The notes below the pieces were generated by a model, which saw only the letters and a program-made list of their open reading frames with translations, did not search any database and had not been told where the DNA came from. 64,000 bases of DNA from Salinicola salarius (GTDB taxonomy: Bacteria; Pseudomonadota; Gammaproteobacteria; Pseudomonadales; Halomonadaceae): positions 1-64,000 of the forward strand of contig NZ_NHOU01000010.1 of NCBI RefSeq assembly GCF_002179555.1. The letters are read 5' to 3'. Every line of letters begins with the position of its first letter. The first letter of the stretch is position 1. Positions 28,781 to 40,314 of this stretch are shown piece after piece. Made by a program: the position numbers and the translations under genes.

Positions 28781-30018
28781 TTCGATATCGCCAAAGACAA
28801 GCGCTGGCACTGGTACTCGCCGCGCTGGCGCTCCCGACCCTGGCGCCGGTGGCAACAGCTGGAACCACGATCCCCGAGGCCGCGACGGACATCGCGGCTT
28901 CGGCCGTGATCGACCGGGCCGAGAGCGAACGCCGGAAACCGCTCTACAGCGTGGTGAACAAAACCCGGCTCCCGGCCAGCGAAGACGCCCACGACTACTT
29001 CAGCTTTGCACCCTACTGGTGGCCGGACCCGGACAGTGATGACGGCCTGCCCTACGTGCGGCGTGATGGTGAATACAATGAAGCGACGCTCGGCGATGCA
29101 ACCGACAAGCAGCGCCTGATCGATTTCATCGACACCGTCAACGTGCTCTCCTGGAGTTACCGCCTCACCGGTGACGAGCGCCATGCCCAACGCGCCGTCG
29201 CGCAACTGCGCCACTGGTTCGTCACGCCCGAGACGCGGATGGCCCCCAACCTGCGCTACGCCCAGGCCATACCGGGACGGGTCGAAGGGCGCGGCATCGG
29301 CATCATCGAAAGTCGGCTGCTGATCGGCCTATCCGAATCGATCCGGCAACTGGCGCCCTCCCCCGCGCTGACCGACGAAACGCTCGGCCCGCTGAAGCAG
29401 TGGTACGGCGACTATCTGGACTGGATGCTGACGAGCGAGAACGGCCGGAAGGAGCATTCCAAGCGCAACAATCACGGCACCTGGTATGACGCGCAGGTCG
29501 CGGCCTTTGCCCGCTTCGTCGGTCGCCCGGCGCTGGCCAAGCGCCAGTTGCATGAAGCGCTTGACCGATTGGAAGCGCAGTTCGAACCCGACGGGCGCCA
29601 ACCGCTGGAGCTGGAGCGCACCCGCCCATGGCACTATGCCAATTTCAATCTGGCAGCCTGGTCAGTACTGCTTCGCGAAGCTTCGGCGCTAGGGCTGACC
29701 TGGCCCGAGGAGGAAGCGGACCGGGCGCGTCTGGCCGCCGCCTACCGCTGGGTCGCCGATCATGCGGCTAATCCCGATGACTGGTCGTATCAGGAACTTC
29801 ACGGTTTCGATTCCGCCATTGCGCTCCCCAACCTGGTGATGGCAGCGCGTCATCATCTGCTGCGAGACGACAGCTTGTTGCAAGACAATAGCCTGCTGCA
29901 AGACAAGGGCCGTATCGGACCGCTCTTCCAGCGCTGGGTACAGGACCCTGATCGTGACTCGGCCATGGCGGCAACGGCGTTGCTATCCTTGGCGAAGGCG
30001 CCCACTGCCCTCCCTTGA
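28777..30018 (+). CDS. Secreted alginate-lyase-fold protein, PL38-like
   Basis: 413 residues with a signal peptide ending APVATA (about residue 28). It has the alginate-lyase (alpha/alpha toroid) domain with YFSFAPYWWPDPDSDDGLPYVRRDGE, the catalytic-region NNHGTWYDAQ (231-240) and RTRPWHYANFNL (from 281). This motif set is that of PL38-type enzymes, a family that as I recall includes beta-1,4-glucuronan lyases. It is coupled to the Sel1 gene by ATGA overlap, so it belongs to the exopolysaccharide operon. A short internal repeat of SLLQD occurs near residue 370. Confidence 0.75.
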   Translation: MIRYRQRQALALVLAALALPTLAPVATAGTTIPEAATDIAASAVIDRAESERRKPLYSVVNKTRLPASEDAHDYFSFAPYWWPDPDSDDGLPYVRRDGEYNEATLGDATDKQRLIDFIDTVNVLSWSYRLTGDERHAQRAVAQLRHWFVTPETRMAPNLRYAQAIPGRVEGRGIGIIESRLLIGLSESIRQLAPSPALTDETLGPLKQWYGDYLDWMLTSENGRKEHSKRNNHGTWYDAQVAAFARFVGRPALAKRQLHEALDRLEAQFEPDGRQPLELERTRPWHYANFNLAAWSVLLREASALGLTWPEEEADRARLAAAYRWVADHAANPDDWSYQELHGFDSAIALPNLVMAARHHLLRDDSLLQDNSLLQDKGRIGPLFQRWVQDPDRDSAMAATALLSLAKAPTALP

Positions 30019-30020
30019 AC

Positions 30021-30056
30021 GAAGATGGCCCGCTGCCAGGGCAGCGGGCCATCTTC
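30021..30056 (+). terminator. Strong hairpin ending the exopolysaccharide operon
   Basis: A perfect 16-bp stem (30021-30036 with 30041-30056) with loop CAGG begins two bases after the stop of the last lyase gene. No long T run follows, but the stem is very stable. It may serve both this operon and the convergent purA. Confidence 0.7.
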
Positions 30057-30100
30057 TGTCATCTATCGACTTCTCTATCGATAGACTGCTTTATCGATCG

Positions 30101-30144
30101 ATTGCTTCACCGTCCGATTGCTTCACCGTCCGATTGCTTCGCCG
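30101..30144. repeat. 16-bp tandem repeat, 2.75 copies
   Basis: Units starting ATTGCTTCACCGTCCG at 30101 and 30117, with a third partial copy to 30144. It lies between the convergent lyase gene and purA, just beside the purA stop, preceded by several TATCGA motifs. Confidence 0.75.
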
Positions 30145-30163
30145 AGTGACTCGGCGCGAGCGA

Positions 30164-32739
<2,576 letters not shown>

Positions 32740-32892
32740 GAGCTTTTCCTGCCCAGCGGTAATTCGGTAAAGATCGGAGGCAAAGACCAGCTTCGCCATC
32801 CCGTGATAGTTGCAGCCGGAGCGCTGCGAGGCGGGTGCATTGCGCAAAGACTTGATCGTATGAAGACGTGATTGCGCAAAAACAGGCCGCAC

Positions 32893-32916
32893 AAAAAAGC
32901 CGGGCTAAACCCGGCT
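32893..32916 (-). terminator. Rho-independent terminator downstream of hflC
   Basis: On the minus strand: stem AGCCGGG/CCCGGCT with a five-base loop followed by six T (the A run at 32893-32898). It separates the hfq-hflX-hflKC transcript from hisZ-purA. Confidence 0.85.
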
Positions 32917-32933
32917 AGGCAATAGTACCACGA

Positions 32934-32962
32934 AACGCCCGCGGGGAAATCCCGCGGGCGTT
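32934..32962 (-). terminator. Second hairpin downstream of hflC
   Basis: Perfect 12-bp stem AACGCCCGCGGG/CCCGCGGGCGTT with a five-base loop, upstream of the T-tailed terminator in the direction of hflC transcription. It probably works with it in tandem. Confidence 0.55.
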
Positions 32963-33001
32963 CGATTTCCTAGATGGCGGTGTCATTCATCCGCTCGACC
33001 C

Positions 33002-33967
33002 TCATGGCGCCGGAGCCTCGGCAGGCGTCGCGTCCTTCAGGTAGCGGAAGAAGTCGCTGTCGTTCGGGCTCAACACCAGCAGATCCTTCCCTTCGCCGTT
33101 GAAGCTGTCGCGATAGGCCTGCAGCGTACGATAGAACGAGAAGAAGTCCGGTGCCTGCTGATAAGCGCTGGCATAGATCTGCGCTGCCTGGGCATCACCC
33201 TCACCGCGCGTGGTCTCCGCTTCCTGGCGACCGTTGGCGAGGATTTCCTGGCGCTGACGATCGGCGTCGGCACGAATCGCCTCGGCCTGCTGGGAACCTT
33301 CCGCACGATAGGTCCTCGCCGCCTGCTCCCGCTCCGAATTCATGCGCTCGTAAACTGCCTGAGTCACCTCGGGGGGCAGCTCGATCCGTTTGACGCGAAT
33401 ATCGAGGATATGGACACCCAACTCGTCGCGCATCGCCTGGTCGAGCTGCTGTACCGGCTCGACCATCAGCTCTTCCCGAGCCCCTTCGACGGTATCGGCA
33501 CCCTTGTCCTCGCCGACCAGTTCCTGATTGTCGCTCTCTGCCGCGATTCGTTCCTGGATGATCGAGGACATCTCGGTCTGGCCGAACTTGTTACGCAATG
33601 CTTCGTCGGTTCGCGGCGCGATCAGGTTCTCGGCGACCTGGATGTTGCCACGCGTGGCCTCGTAGAACTGCCGAGGATCGGCGATCTTCCACTTCACGAA
33701 CGAGTCGACGATCACCGCCTTGGAGTCCGCCGTCAGGTAGCGCGTCGCGCTGGAATCGACCGTCTGCACACGCACGTCGAAGATTCGCACCGTGTTGAAT
33801 ACCGGCAGCTTGAAGTGCAGGCCGGGGCCGATGTCGTTTTCGATCACCTCACCGAAACGCAGCTTGATGGCCCGCTCGGTTTCGTTGACGACGTAGAAGC
33901 TGGCGCTGGCAAACCAGGCCAGCAATGCCAGGATGATGACGCCAATCAGGGCGCGATTATTAAACAT
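33002..33967 (-). CDS. hflC: FtsH regulator HflC
   Basis: 321 residues. One N-terminal membrane anchor (LIGVIILALLAWFASASFYVV) is followed by a periplasmic SPFH/prohibitin domain (NETERAIKLRFGEVI) and a long helical stretch rich in R, E, Q and A. With HflK it forms the cage around the membrane protease FtsH. Its start overlaps the hflK stop (TAATG). Confidence 0.95.
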   Translation of the reverse strand: MFNNRALIGVIILALLAWFASASFYVVNETERAIKLRFGEVIENDIGPGLHFKLPVFNTVRIFDVRVQTVDSSATRYLTADSKAVIVDSFVKWKIADPRQFYEATRGNIQVAENLIAPRTDEALRNKFGQTEMSSIIQERIAAESDNQELVGEDKGADTVEGAREELMVEPVQQLDQAMRDELGVHILDIRVKRIELPPEVTQAVYERMNSEREQAARTYRAEGSQQAEAIRADADRQRQEILANGRQEAETTRGEGDAQAAQIYASAYQQAPDFFSFYRTLQAYRDSFNGEGKDLLVLSPNDSDFFRYLKDATPAEAPAP

Positions 33968-35199
33968 TAGCGACCCTCCCGCAGGCTGGAACTACGTGTC
34001 GGCTGCTGCGAGCCACTGTTCATCTGATCGATCACCTGCCGTGAAATCTGTTCAAGCTGTTGCATGCTCATCGACGAGTCGCTTTGGCTGCTGTTGCCAC
34101 CGGCCTGCATCTGATTGAGCGGCAGTACGGTCACCGCATTGCTGTCTCCCAGGTCGACGAGCGCCTTGGGCGTCTTGGCAAGTACCTGGCTCATGGTTTC
34201 CAGATAGAGACGCTGACGCGTCACATCCGGCGCCTGCCGATATTCGCTCAGCAGGGAATTGAAGCGATTGGTCTGACCGATGGCATCGGATACCGAAGCG
34301 GCCTTGTAGCCATTGGCTTCCTCGATGAGACGCTGCTGCTGACCCTTGGCCTCGAGAACGACGGCCTGGCTATAGGCATTGGCCTGGTTGATCGAGCGCT
34401 GACGCTCCTCCCGGGCACGGATGACGTCGTCGAAGGCGTCCTGGACCTGATCCGGCGGCGCGGTCGATTCGACGTTGACCGTCTGCAGACGCAGGCCGGT
34501 ACCGTAAGCATCCATGTAGGCCGTCAACCGCTCGAAGACCCGCTGCCCCAGTCGGTCACGACCGGTGGTCAGAATTTCCTGCAGATGCATGTTGCCCACT
34601 TCCTGGCGCAAGGCCGAGTCCATGGCGTTCTGCAGCGTCATCTCAGGCTCGTTGACGTTGACCAGAAATGCATGCGAATCGCTCACCACATACTGCGCCG
34701 AGACGCTGACGCGAACGATGTTCTCGTCACTGGTCAGCATCGAATCCGTCTGCGTCGCAGAGCGGATGCTGGTCACGTTGACGTTATCCACGCGATCGAT
34801 GATCGGCGGATTCCAGTGCAGACCGGGATTCAAGGTTTCGGTGTACTTGCCGAGCCGGAACACCACACCGCGCTCGGACTGATCGATCAGATGGAAACCG
34901 GATCCGGCCCAGATCACGGCCGCCACGATCAGCACCAGGATCGGCAGCAAAAACGGGTTGCGCTTGCCACCGCCACCATTGCTGCCGCCGGAACCATCGC
35001 CGCCAGGACCGGAACGCTTGCCGCGACCGCCCAGCAGACGATTGATCTTGTCCTGAAACTTTTTCAGCGCTTCATCGAGATCCGGTGGCCCCTGATTGCC
35101 ACCGCCGTTGTTGCCACCATTACCACTCGGGCGTCGGCCCCCTTCGCCGCCCCAGGGGTCCTGCTGGTTGTTGCCACCACCAGGCTCATTCCAAGCCAT
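33967..35199 (-). CDS. hflK: FtsH regulator HflK
   Basis: 410 residues. A glycine/asparagine-rich cytoplasmic N-terminus (MAWNEPGGGNNQQDPWGG) is typical of HflK. It is followed by one membrane segment near residue 85-103 and an SPFH domain (DQSERGVVFRLGKYTETLNPGLHW). It forms the HflKC complex with the coupled downstream gene. The 195 bases between it and hflX contain no recognisable gene. Confidence 0.95.
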   Translation of the reverse strand: MAWNEPGGGNNQQDPWGGEGGRRPSGNGGNNGGGNQGPPDLDEALKKFQDKINRLLGGRGKRSGPGGDGSGGSNGGGGKRNPFLLPILVLIVAAVIWAGSGFHLIDQSERGVVFRLGKYTETLNPGLHWNPPIIDRVDNVNVTSIRSATQTDSMLTSDENIVRVSVSAQYVVSDSHAFLVNVNEPEMTLQNAMDSALRQEVGNMHLQEILTTGRDRLGQRVFERLTAYMDAYGTGLRLQTVNVESTAPPDQVQDAFDDVIRAREERQRSINQANAYSQAVVLEAKGQQQRLIEEANGYKAASVSDAIGQTNRFNSLLSEYRQAPDVTRQRLYLETMSQVLAKTPKALVDLGDSNAVTVLPLNQMQAGGNSSQSDSSMSMQQLEQISRQVIDQMNSGSQQPTRSSSLREGR

Positions 35200-35393
35200 A
35201 CCTAGTCTCCAATGATGCAGTCAAAGCGTTGCGTCAAGCCAAAGCATTACGCATGGCATCGGGAGCATGAGCCGCCGTGGCGTTGCACTGACGTGCAAAG
35301 GGCTGGTTCGGACTGATGTCGAATCCCTTGTCACCCTGCATCGCTCGGATCTGCTCGCCAGACCACGAAGCTCCCTGCGTAGTTTTCCTCACC

Positions 35394-36716
35394 TCAAACC
35401 CGTTCCCAATCGGCAACCGGCGTTTTTTCCGAGGTGGGCAAGTAATCGTCGGCGCGTTCGCCCAAGCGAGCCATCATCTGCATAAACTCTCGCCGGGGCA
35501 AGCGAATCTCCAGATTCGAGCGACCGTGCTCGTCGAACGTTTCGTTTTGCACGGCCTGCAACTCGTGCAGCGCCGCTCGTAGTCGACCCTGCTCGGGCGT
35601 CAGCGTCAAGCGGATATCGAGGATATCCTCGGCCAGCCATTCCCCGAGCGCTTCGCGCAGCAGTTCCAGGCCTTCGCCGTCACGCGCCGACAGCCACACG
35701 ACCTGCGGGAAGCCCTGTTCGTCACGTTCGATCCGCGGCGATGTTCCCAGCAGGTCGATCTTGTTCATCACCAACAGCCGTGGCACGTCGTCAGCATCGA
35801 TCTCGGCCAGCACGCTATCGACCTGAGCCACGTTGAGTTCGCGGTCCGGGTCGGCAGCGTCGATCACATGGACGATCAAGCTGGCCTCGGTCGCTTCCTG
35901 CAGCGTGGCCCGGAAGGCCTCGACCAGCTTGTGCGGCAGATGCCGGATGAAGCCGACCGTATCCGCCAGCACGACCTCGCCGACATCCGGCACGTCGAGG
36001 CGACGCAGTGTCGGATCGAGCGTGGCGAAGAGCTGATCGGCGGCGTACACCTCGGACGAGGTGATCGCATTGAACAGCGTCGATTTGCCGGCGTTGGTGT
36101 AACCCACCAGCGAAACGCTGGGGATTTCCGCCCGCGCTCTGGCGCGCCGATTCTGGTCGCGCTGCTTGCGGACCTTCTCGAGACGCTTGTGAATCGACTT
36201 GATGCGCTCACGCAGCAGGCGTCGGTCGGTCTCGAGCTGGGTCTCCCCCGGGCCACGCAGACCGATACCGCCTTTCTGGCGCTCGAGGTGGGTCCAGCCC
36301 CGCACCAGCCGGGTGGACATGTACTCGAGCTGAGCCAGTTCGACCTGGAGCTTGCCTTCGTGAGTCCGCGCGCGTTGCGCGAAGATATCGAGAATCAGCC
36401 CCGTCCGATCGAGCACACGACACTTGAGCGCACGCTCGAGGTTGCGTTCCTGGGACGGAGACAGGGCATGGTTGAAAATGACGAGTTCGGCACCGTGGGT
36501 CTCGAGTGCGGCCTTGACCTCCTCGAGCTTGCCACTGCCGATGAAAGAACGAGGGTCGGGGCGGCGCCGACTACCCTGAATCAGGGTAACCGACTCCGCC
36601 CCGGCAGAGCGCACCAGCTCCAGGAGTTCACCCGGATCTTCGCGCTCATGCTCGTCCTGAAAGTCCACATGGACCAGAATCGCCGTTTCGCCGGCGTCGG
36701 GACGTTCGAAAAACAA
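35394..36716 (-). CDS. hflX: Ribosome-associated GTPase HflX
   Basis: 440-residue GTPase that splits stalled or hibernating ribosomes. The N-terminal HflX domain includes GSGKLEEVKAALE and LSPSQERNLE. The GTPase domain has the P-loop GYTNAGKSTL, DTVGFI and NKIDLL. It directly follows hfq, 14 bases apart, as in E. coli. Confidence 0.95.
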   Translation of the reverse strand: MFFERPDAGETAILVHVDFQDEHEREDPGELLELVRSAGAESVTLIQGSRRRPDPRSFIGSGKLEEVKAALETHGAELVIFNHALSPSQERNLERALKCRVLDRTGLILDIFAQRARTHEGKLQVELAQLEYMSTRLVRGWTHLERQKGGIGLRGPGETQLETDRRLLRERIKSIHKRLEKVRKQRDQNRRARARAEIPSVSLVGYTNAGKSTLFNAITSSEVYAADQLFATLDPTLRRLDVPDVGEVVLADTVGFIRHLPHKLVEAFRATLQEATEASLIVHVIDAADPDRELNVAQVDSVLAEIDADDVPRLLVMNKIDLLGTSPRIERDEQGFPQVVWLSARDGEGLELLREALGEWLAEDILDIRLTLTPEQGRLRAALHELQAVQNETFDEHGRSNLEIRLPRREFMQMMARLGERADDYLPTSEKTPVADWERV

Positions 36717-36730
36717 TCACTACCTCTCGA

Positions 36731-36982
36731 TTAGTTATCGAGTCCGGGTGCAGCGGTAGGATCCTGCGGCGGCAACCGGACGTTACGGGACGGCACAACC
36801 GTCGAAATGGCATGCTTGTAGACCATCTGACTGACGGTGTTGCGCAACAGGATGACGAACTGATCGAACGACTCGATCTGTCCCTGCAACTTGATGCCGT
36901 TGACCAGAAAAATGGAAACCGGGATGCGCTCCTTGCGCAGAATGTTCAGGTACGGATCCTGAAGGGACTGTCCTTTGGACAT
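36731..36982 (-). CDS. hfq: RNA chaperone Hfq
   Basis: 83-residue Sm-like protein that pairs small RNAs with mRNAs. Sm1 is in [33 protein letters not shown] and Sm2 in [13 protein letters not shown], with the conserved proximal-face YKHA. The C-terminal tail is short. The order miaA-hfq-hflX is conserved in gammaproteobacteria. Confidence 0.97.
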   Translation of the reverse strand: MSKGQSLQDPYLNILRKERIPVSIFLVNGIKLQGQIESFDQFVILLRNTVSQMVYKHAISTVVPSRNVRLPPQDPTAAPGLDN

Positions 36983-37110
36983 GTTGCTCTCCCTAATACT
37001 GTTATGAGTAGTGCTGTTTTAGTTGGGCGGCGATTCGTTCTGACTCGGCATCACACCGGCGGCATCGCAACGCCGCGAGTATAGGTCTGGACGAAGCCCG
37101 CCATTTTACG

Positions 37111-38118
37111 CTAACTGCCGTGGTCACGCACGATTTTCGCAATCCGCTCGCCCACATCCGGCGCGCAGCTATCCACCCAATGAAGATCGGGCCAGCGCCG
37201 CAACCAGGTCAACTGCCGCTTGGCCAGCTGGCGCGTAGCGGCAATACCCCGTTCGCGCAGTCCGTCGTGATCGCAGGCGCCATCGAGGTACTCCCATGCC
37301 TGCCGATAACCGACACTCTTCATCGACGGCAGATCCGCATGAAGGTCGCCGCGCTGTTTCAATGTAGCCACTTCTGACACGAATCCTCCAGCAAGCATGG
37401 CATCGAAGCGCTGGGCGATACGTGCATGCAGGACATGACGCTCGGCAGGCGCGAGAGCTATGGACAACAGTCGCCACGGAAAGTTTTCACGCTGCTGGCG
37501 CTGCCAGTGCTCGGAGAGCGGTACACCGCTCAGCCGGTAGACTTCCAGCGCACGAATCAGGCGCTGACGATTGCGTGGATGGATGGCAGCGGCGGCCTGC
37601 GGATCGGCCTCGGCGAGCTCGGCGTGCAGCGCCTCGAAGCCCTCGCGCTCGCCGCGCAGACGGAGCTGTTCCCGCATGGCCGGATCGGCGCCGGGCATGG
37701 TCGCGACGCCTTCGACCAGGCGCTTGGCGTACATCATCGTGCCACCCACCAGCAGCGGCGTTTTGCCGCAGGCCGTGATCGCCTTCATTTCACGCAGCGC
37801 ATCGAGACGAAAGTCCGCAGCGGTATAGACCTCGGCCGGGTCACGAATGTCGATCAGACGGTGCGGCGCCGCTGCCAGCTCCTCCGGTGACGGCTTTGCC
37901 GTGCCGATGTCCATGCCGCGATAGACCATCGCGGAGTCGACACTGATCAGTTCCGCACCGAAGCGCCGATGCAGCGCGATCGCGCTGTCGGTCTTGCCAG
38001 CGGCCGTCGGGCCGAGCAGCAGTATCGCCAGCGGGCGGCCATCTCGCTTAGAGCCATCGTGTTCCCGCTGGCCGAGAGGTTCGTCGCGCACGCGATCATC
38101 GCTTTCGTTCACTGGCAT
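37111..38118 (-). CDS. miaA: tRNA dimethylallyltransferase MiaA
   Basis: Adds the isopentenyl group to A37 of tRNAs that read UNN codons. 335 residues with the P-loop [14 protein letters not shown] and [19 protein letters not shown], and [13 protein letters not shown] at the C-terminal end. The first 28 residues are a poorly conserved extension; a GTG two codons inside is another possible start. It follows mutL by six bases. Confidence 0.95.
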   Translation of the reverse strand: MPVNESDDRVRDEPLGQREHDGSKRDGRPLAILLLGPTAAGKTDSAIALHRRFGAELISVDSAMVYRGMDIGTAKPSPEELAAAPHRLIDIRDPAEVYTAADFRLDALREMKAITACGKTPLLVGGTMMYAKRLVEGVATMPGADPAMREQLRLRGEREGFEALHAELAEADPQAAAAIHPRNRQRLIRALEVYRLSGVPLSEHWQRQQRENFPWRLLSIALAPAERHVLHARIAQRFDAMLAGGFVSEVATLKQRGDLHADLPSMKSVGYRQAWEYLDGACDHDGLRERGIAATRQLAKRQLTWLRRWPDLHWVDSCAPDVGERIAKIVRDHGS

Positions 38119-38124
38119 CCTCGT

Positions 38125-40125
38125 TCACTGACCGCGAAGGAACAGCTTGTCGAGCTGCGCCATCGACATTTCGGTCCAGGTGGGGCGCCCGTGATTGCAC
38201 TGCCCGCTACGCTCGGTACGCTCCATGTCGCGTAGCAGCGCATTCATCTCGGGTAGCGTCAGTAGTCGATTGGCACGCACGCTACCGTGGCAGGCCATGG
38301 TGCTGAGCAGCTCGTTGATCCGGGTCTCGAGACGATCGGAACGCCCGAAGCGCTCGAGGTCCCCGAGCATGTCCCGTATCAGAGGCTCGATATCCGCATC
38401 CGCCAGCAGTGCCGGTACCTGACGGATCAACAGCGTCTCGGGGCCGGCGGCGTCGAGCACCACACCCAGCCGGGCAAAGGCTTCCCGCTCCTGATCGGCG
38501 ACTTCGGCCTCGCCGGCACTGACCGCCATGGAGACCGGCACCAGCAGCGGCTGTGCATCGAGCGCGCCGGCATGAATCTGCTGCTTCATGCGTTCGTAGA
38601 CGATGCGCTCGTGGGCGGCATGCATGTCGACGATGACCATCCCGCGTTCAGTCTGGGCCAGAATGTAGACGCCATGCAGCTGCGCCACGGCATAGCCCAA
38701 CGGCGGCGCCTGGGTATCGTCCGGGGCTTTTATATCAGCGGCTAGCGTCGTCAGCGATGCCGCCGGGCGCTCCCGAAGCGCCACATCGGCCGCCTCGCCC
38801 CCCGGGGCGCCAGCGCGACCATCACGCGGCGTCAGGAGTGACGACTCGTGCTCCGGATGCAGCGCGTGGTAGCCGGCCATGAATTCGCGAATGCGCTGGG
38901 CGCCCGGCCGACCCTGTTCCGGCTGGCCTCCGCCGGCCGCATGCTGCCCGGCCAGCGGCATGCGCTGTTGCTGCCAGCTGGGCGAATCGTAGGCCGCCGC
39001 GGGATAGGCTTGCCCCTCGGACGGTTGCCGAGCTGGCGCGCCGATCTCGTCGCCGGCCGCTTCACCCGCCGGCTCCGCGCCCTTCCCTTCCGTCGTCGCC
39101 CCGTTGGGCTTCACCGATGCCAGCGCGCGATGCAGGCTCGAGAACAGGAAATCATGAACCAGGCGGCCGTCGCGAAAGCGCACTTCATGCTTGGTCGGAT
39201 GCACATTGACGTCCACCACCCGCGGATCGAGCTCGAGATAGAGCACGAACACCGGATGCCGGCCATGGAACATCACGTCGCGATAGGCCTGGCGAATGGC
39301 GTGGGCGACCAGGCGATCCCTGACGATGCGGCCATTGACGAAGAAGTACTGCTGATCGGCCTGCGCACGGGAGTAGGTCGGCTCGCCGACCCAGCCCCAC
39401 AGCCGGAGCCCCGTGGCCTCCAGGTCGACGTGCAGGGCCTCGTTCAGGAAGCGCTTGCCCAGCATTGCACCGATACGCCGCTCCCGACCGGCCTGATCCG
39501 CAGCCACGCCAGGCAGCTGATGGACGACCTTCTGGTTGTGACGCAGCAGCCAGGTAATATCGAAACGGGACAACGCCAGACGCCGAAAGGTCTCCTCGAC
39601 GTGACCGAATTCGGTCTTCTCGGTGCGCAGGAACTTGCGCCGCGCCGGCGTGTTGAAGAACAGATCGCGGACCAGCACCGAAGTGCCACGAGGATGCGGC
39701 GCAGGCGTGACCCGCGGCTCCATCTGGCGCCCTTCGGCGACCACTCGCCAGCCGCCGGCGGGATCTTCGTTGGCGTTGGAGATCAGCTCGAGGCGCGACA
39801 CCGAGCTGATCGACGCCAGCGCTTCGCCTCGGAAGCCCAGGCTGGAGACGTCCTCGAGATCGTCGAGCGAGGCAATCTTGCTGGTGGCGTGCCGGGATAG
39901 CGCCAACGGCAAATCGCCCTCGCCGATGCCGACGCCATCGTCACGCACGCGAATCAATCGCGAACCGCCCGCCTCGAGCTCGACCTCGATACGCTGGCTG
40001 CCGGCGTCGATGGCATTCTCGACGATCTCCTTGACCACCGAGGCTGGCCGCTCGACCACCTCCCCGGCAGCAATCTGGTTGGCCAGACGGGGATCGAGAA
40101 TGCGAATGCGTGATGATTCATTCAT
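38125..40125 (-). CDS. mutL: DNA mismatch repair protein MutL
   Basis: 666 residues. The N-terminal GHKL ATPase has [26 protein letters not shown] and [14 protein letters not shown] proline/glycine-rich linker (about 340-470) leads to a C-terminal dimerisation domain. That domain contains D500-M-H-A-x2-E-x4-E511, close to the DQHA(x)2E(x)4E motif of MutL endonucleases, with Met in place of Gln. It is likely the nicking enzyme in a MutH-free mismatch repair system. It is followed closely by miaA. Confidence 0.95.
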   Translation of the reverse strand: MNESSRIRILDPRLANQIAAGEVVERPASVVKEIVENAIDAGSQRIEVELEAGGSRLIRVRDDGVGIGEGDLPLALSRHATSKIASLDDLEDVSSLGFRGEALASISSVSRLELISNANEDPAGGWRVVAEGRQMEPRVTPAPHPRGTSVLVRDLFFNTPARRKFLRTEKTEFGHVEETFRRLALSRFDITWLLRHNQKVVHQLPGVAADQAGRERRIGAMLGKRFLNEALHVDLEATGLRLWGWVGEPTYSRAQADQQYFFVNGRIVRDRLVAHAIRQAYRDVMFHGRHPVFVLYLELDPRVVDVNVHPTKHEVRFRDGRLVHDFLFSSLHRALASVKPNGATTEGKGAEPAGEAAGDEIGAPARQPSEGQAYPAAAYDSPSWQQQRMPLAGQHAAGGGQPEQGRPGAQRIREFMAGYHALHPEHESSLLTPRDGRAGAPGGEAADVALRERPAASLTTLAADIKAPDDTQAPPLGYAVAQLHGVYILAQTERGMVIVDMHAAHERIVYERMKQQIHAGALDAQPLLVPVSMAVSAGEAEVADQEREAFARLGVVLDAAGPETLLIRQVPALLADADIEPLIRDMLGDLERFGRSDRLETRINELLSTMACHGSVRANRLLTLPEMNALLRDMERTERSGQCNHGRPTWTEMSMAQLDKLFLRGQ

Positions 40126-40172
40126 CGCAACGTCTCCTCACCGTCCAACGCAGTCGTCCGAAACTCATTCGC

Positions 40173-40308
40173 TCTGTCTGAAAAATCGACGAGCGATGGT
40201 CAGACAAGGCAAAAATCGGCAAAAAAGCGGAGTTTACGAGGTTGTAAATGAGCATTTTAAGCCGATTTTTAACACCGTATGGCCGAGCGCAGACATTTTT
40301 CAGGCAAA
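40173..40308. mobile_element. MITE-like inverted-repeat element, copy 2
   Basis: A 136-bp relative of the element at 3259-3393, in the opposite orientation, between the amidase gene and mutL. Ends are TCTGTCTGAAAA and TTTTCAGGCAAA, one mismatch each from copy 1. Internal blocks such as the CCGATTTTT inverted pair and the GGCCGAGCGCAG stretch are shared. Confidence 0.75.
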
Positions 40309-40314
40309 GCGTCA

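Noticed and set aside
27134-28855. 573-codon minus-strand frame
   Set aside because: It mirrors the Sel1 repeats on the other strand, and its repetitive look comes from them.
35200-35393. Small gene between hflK and hflX
   Set aside because: A 60-codon minus-strand frame begins inside hflX, with no ribosome site or family resemblance.
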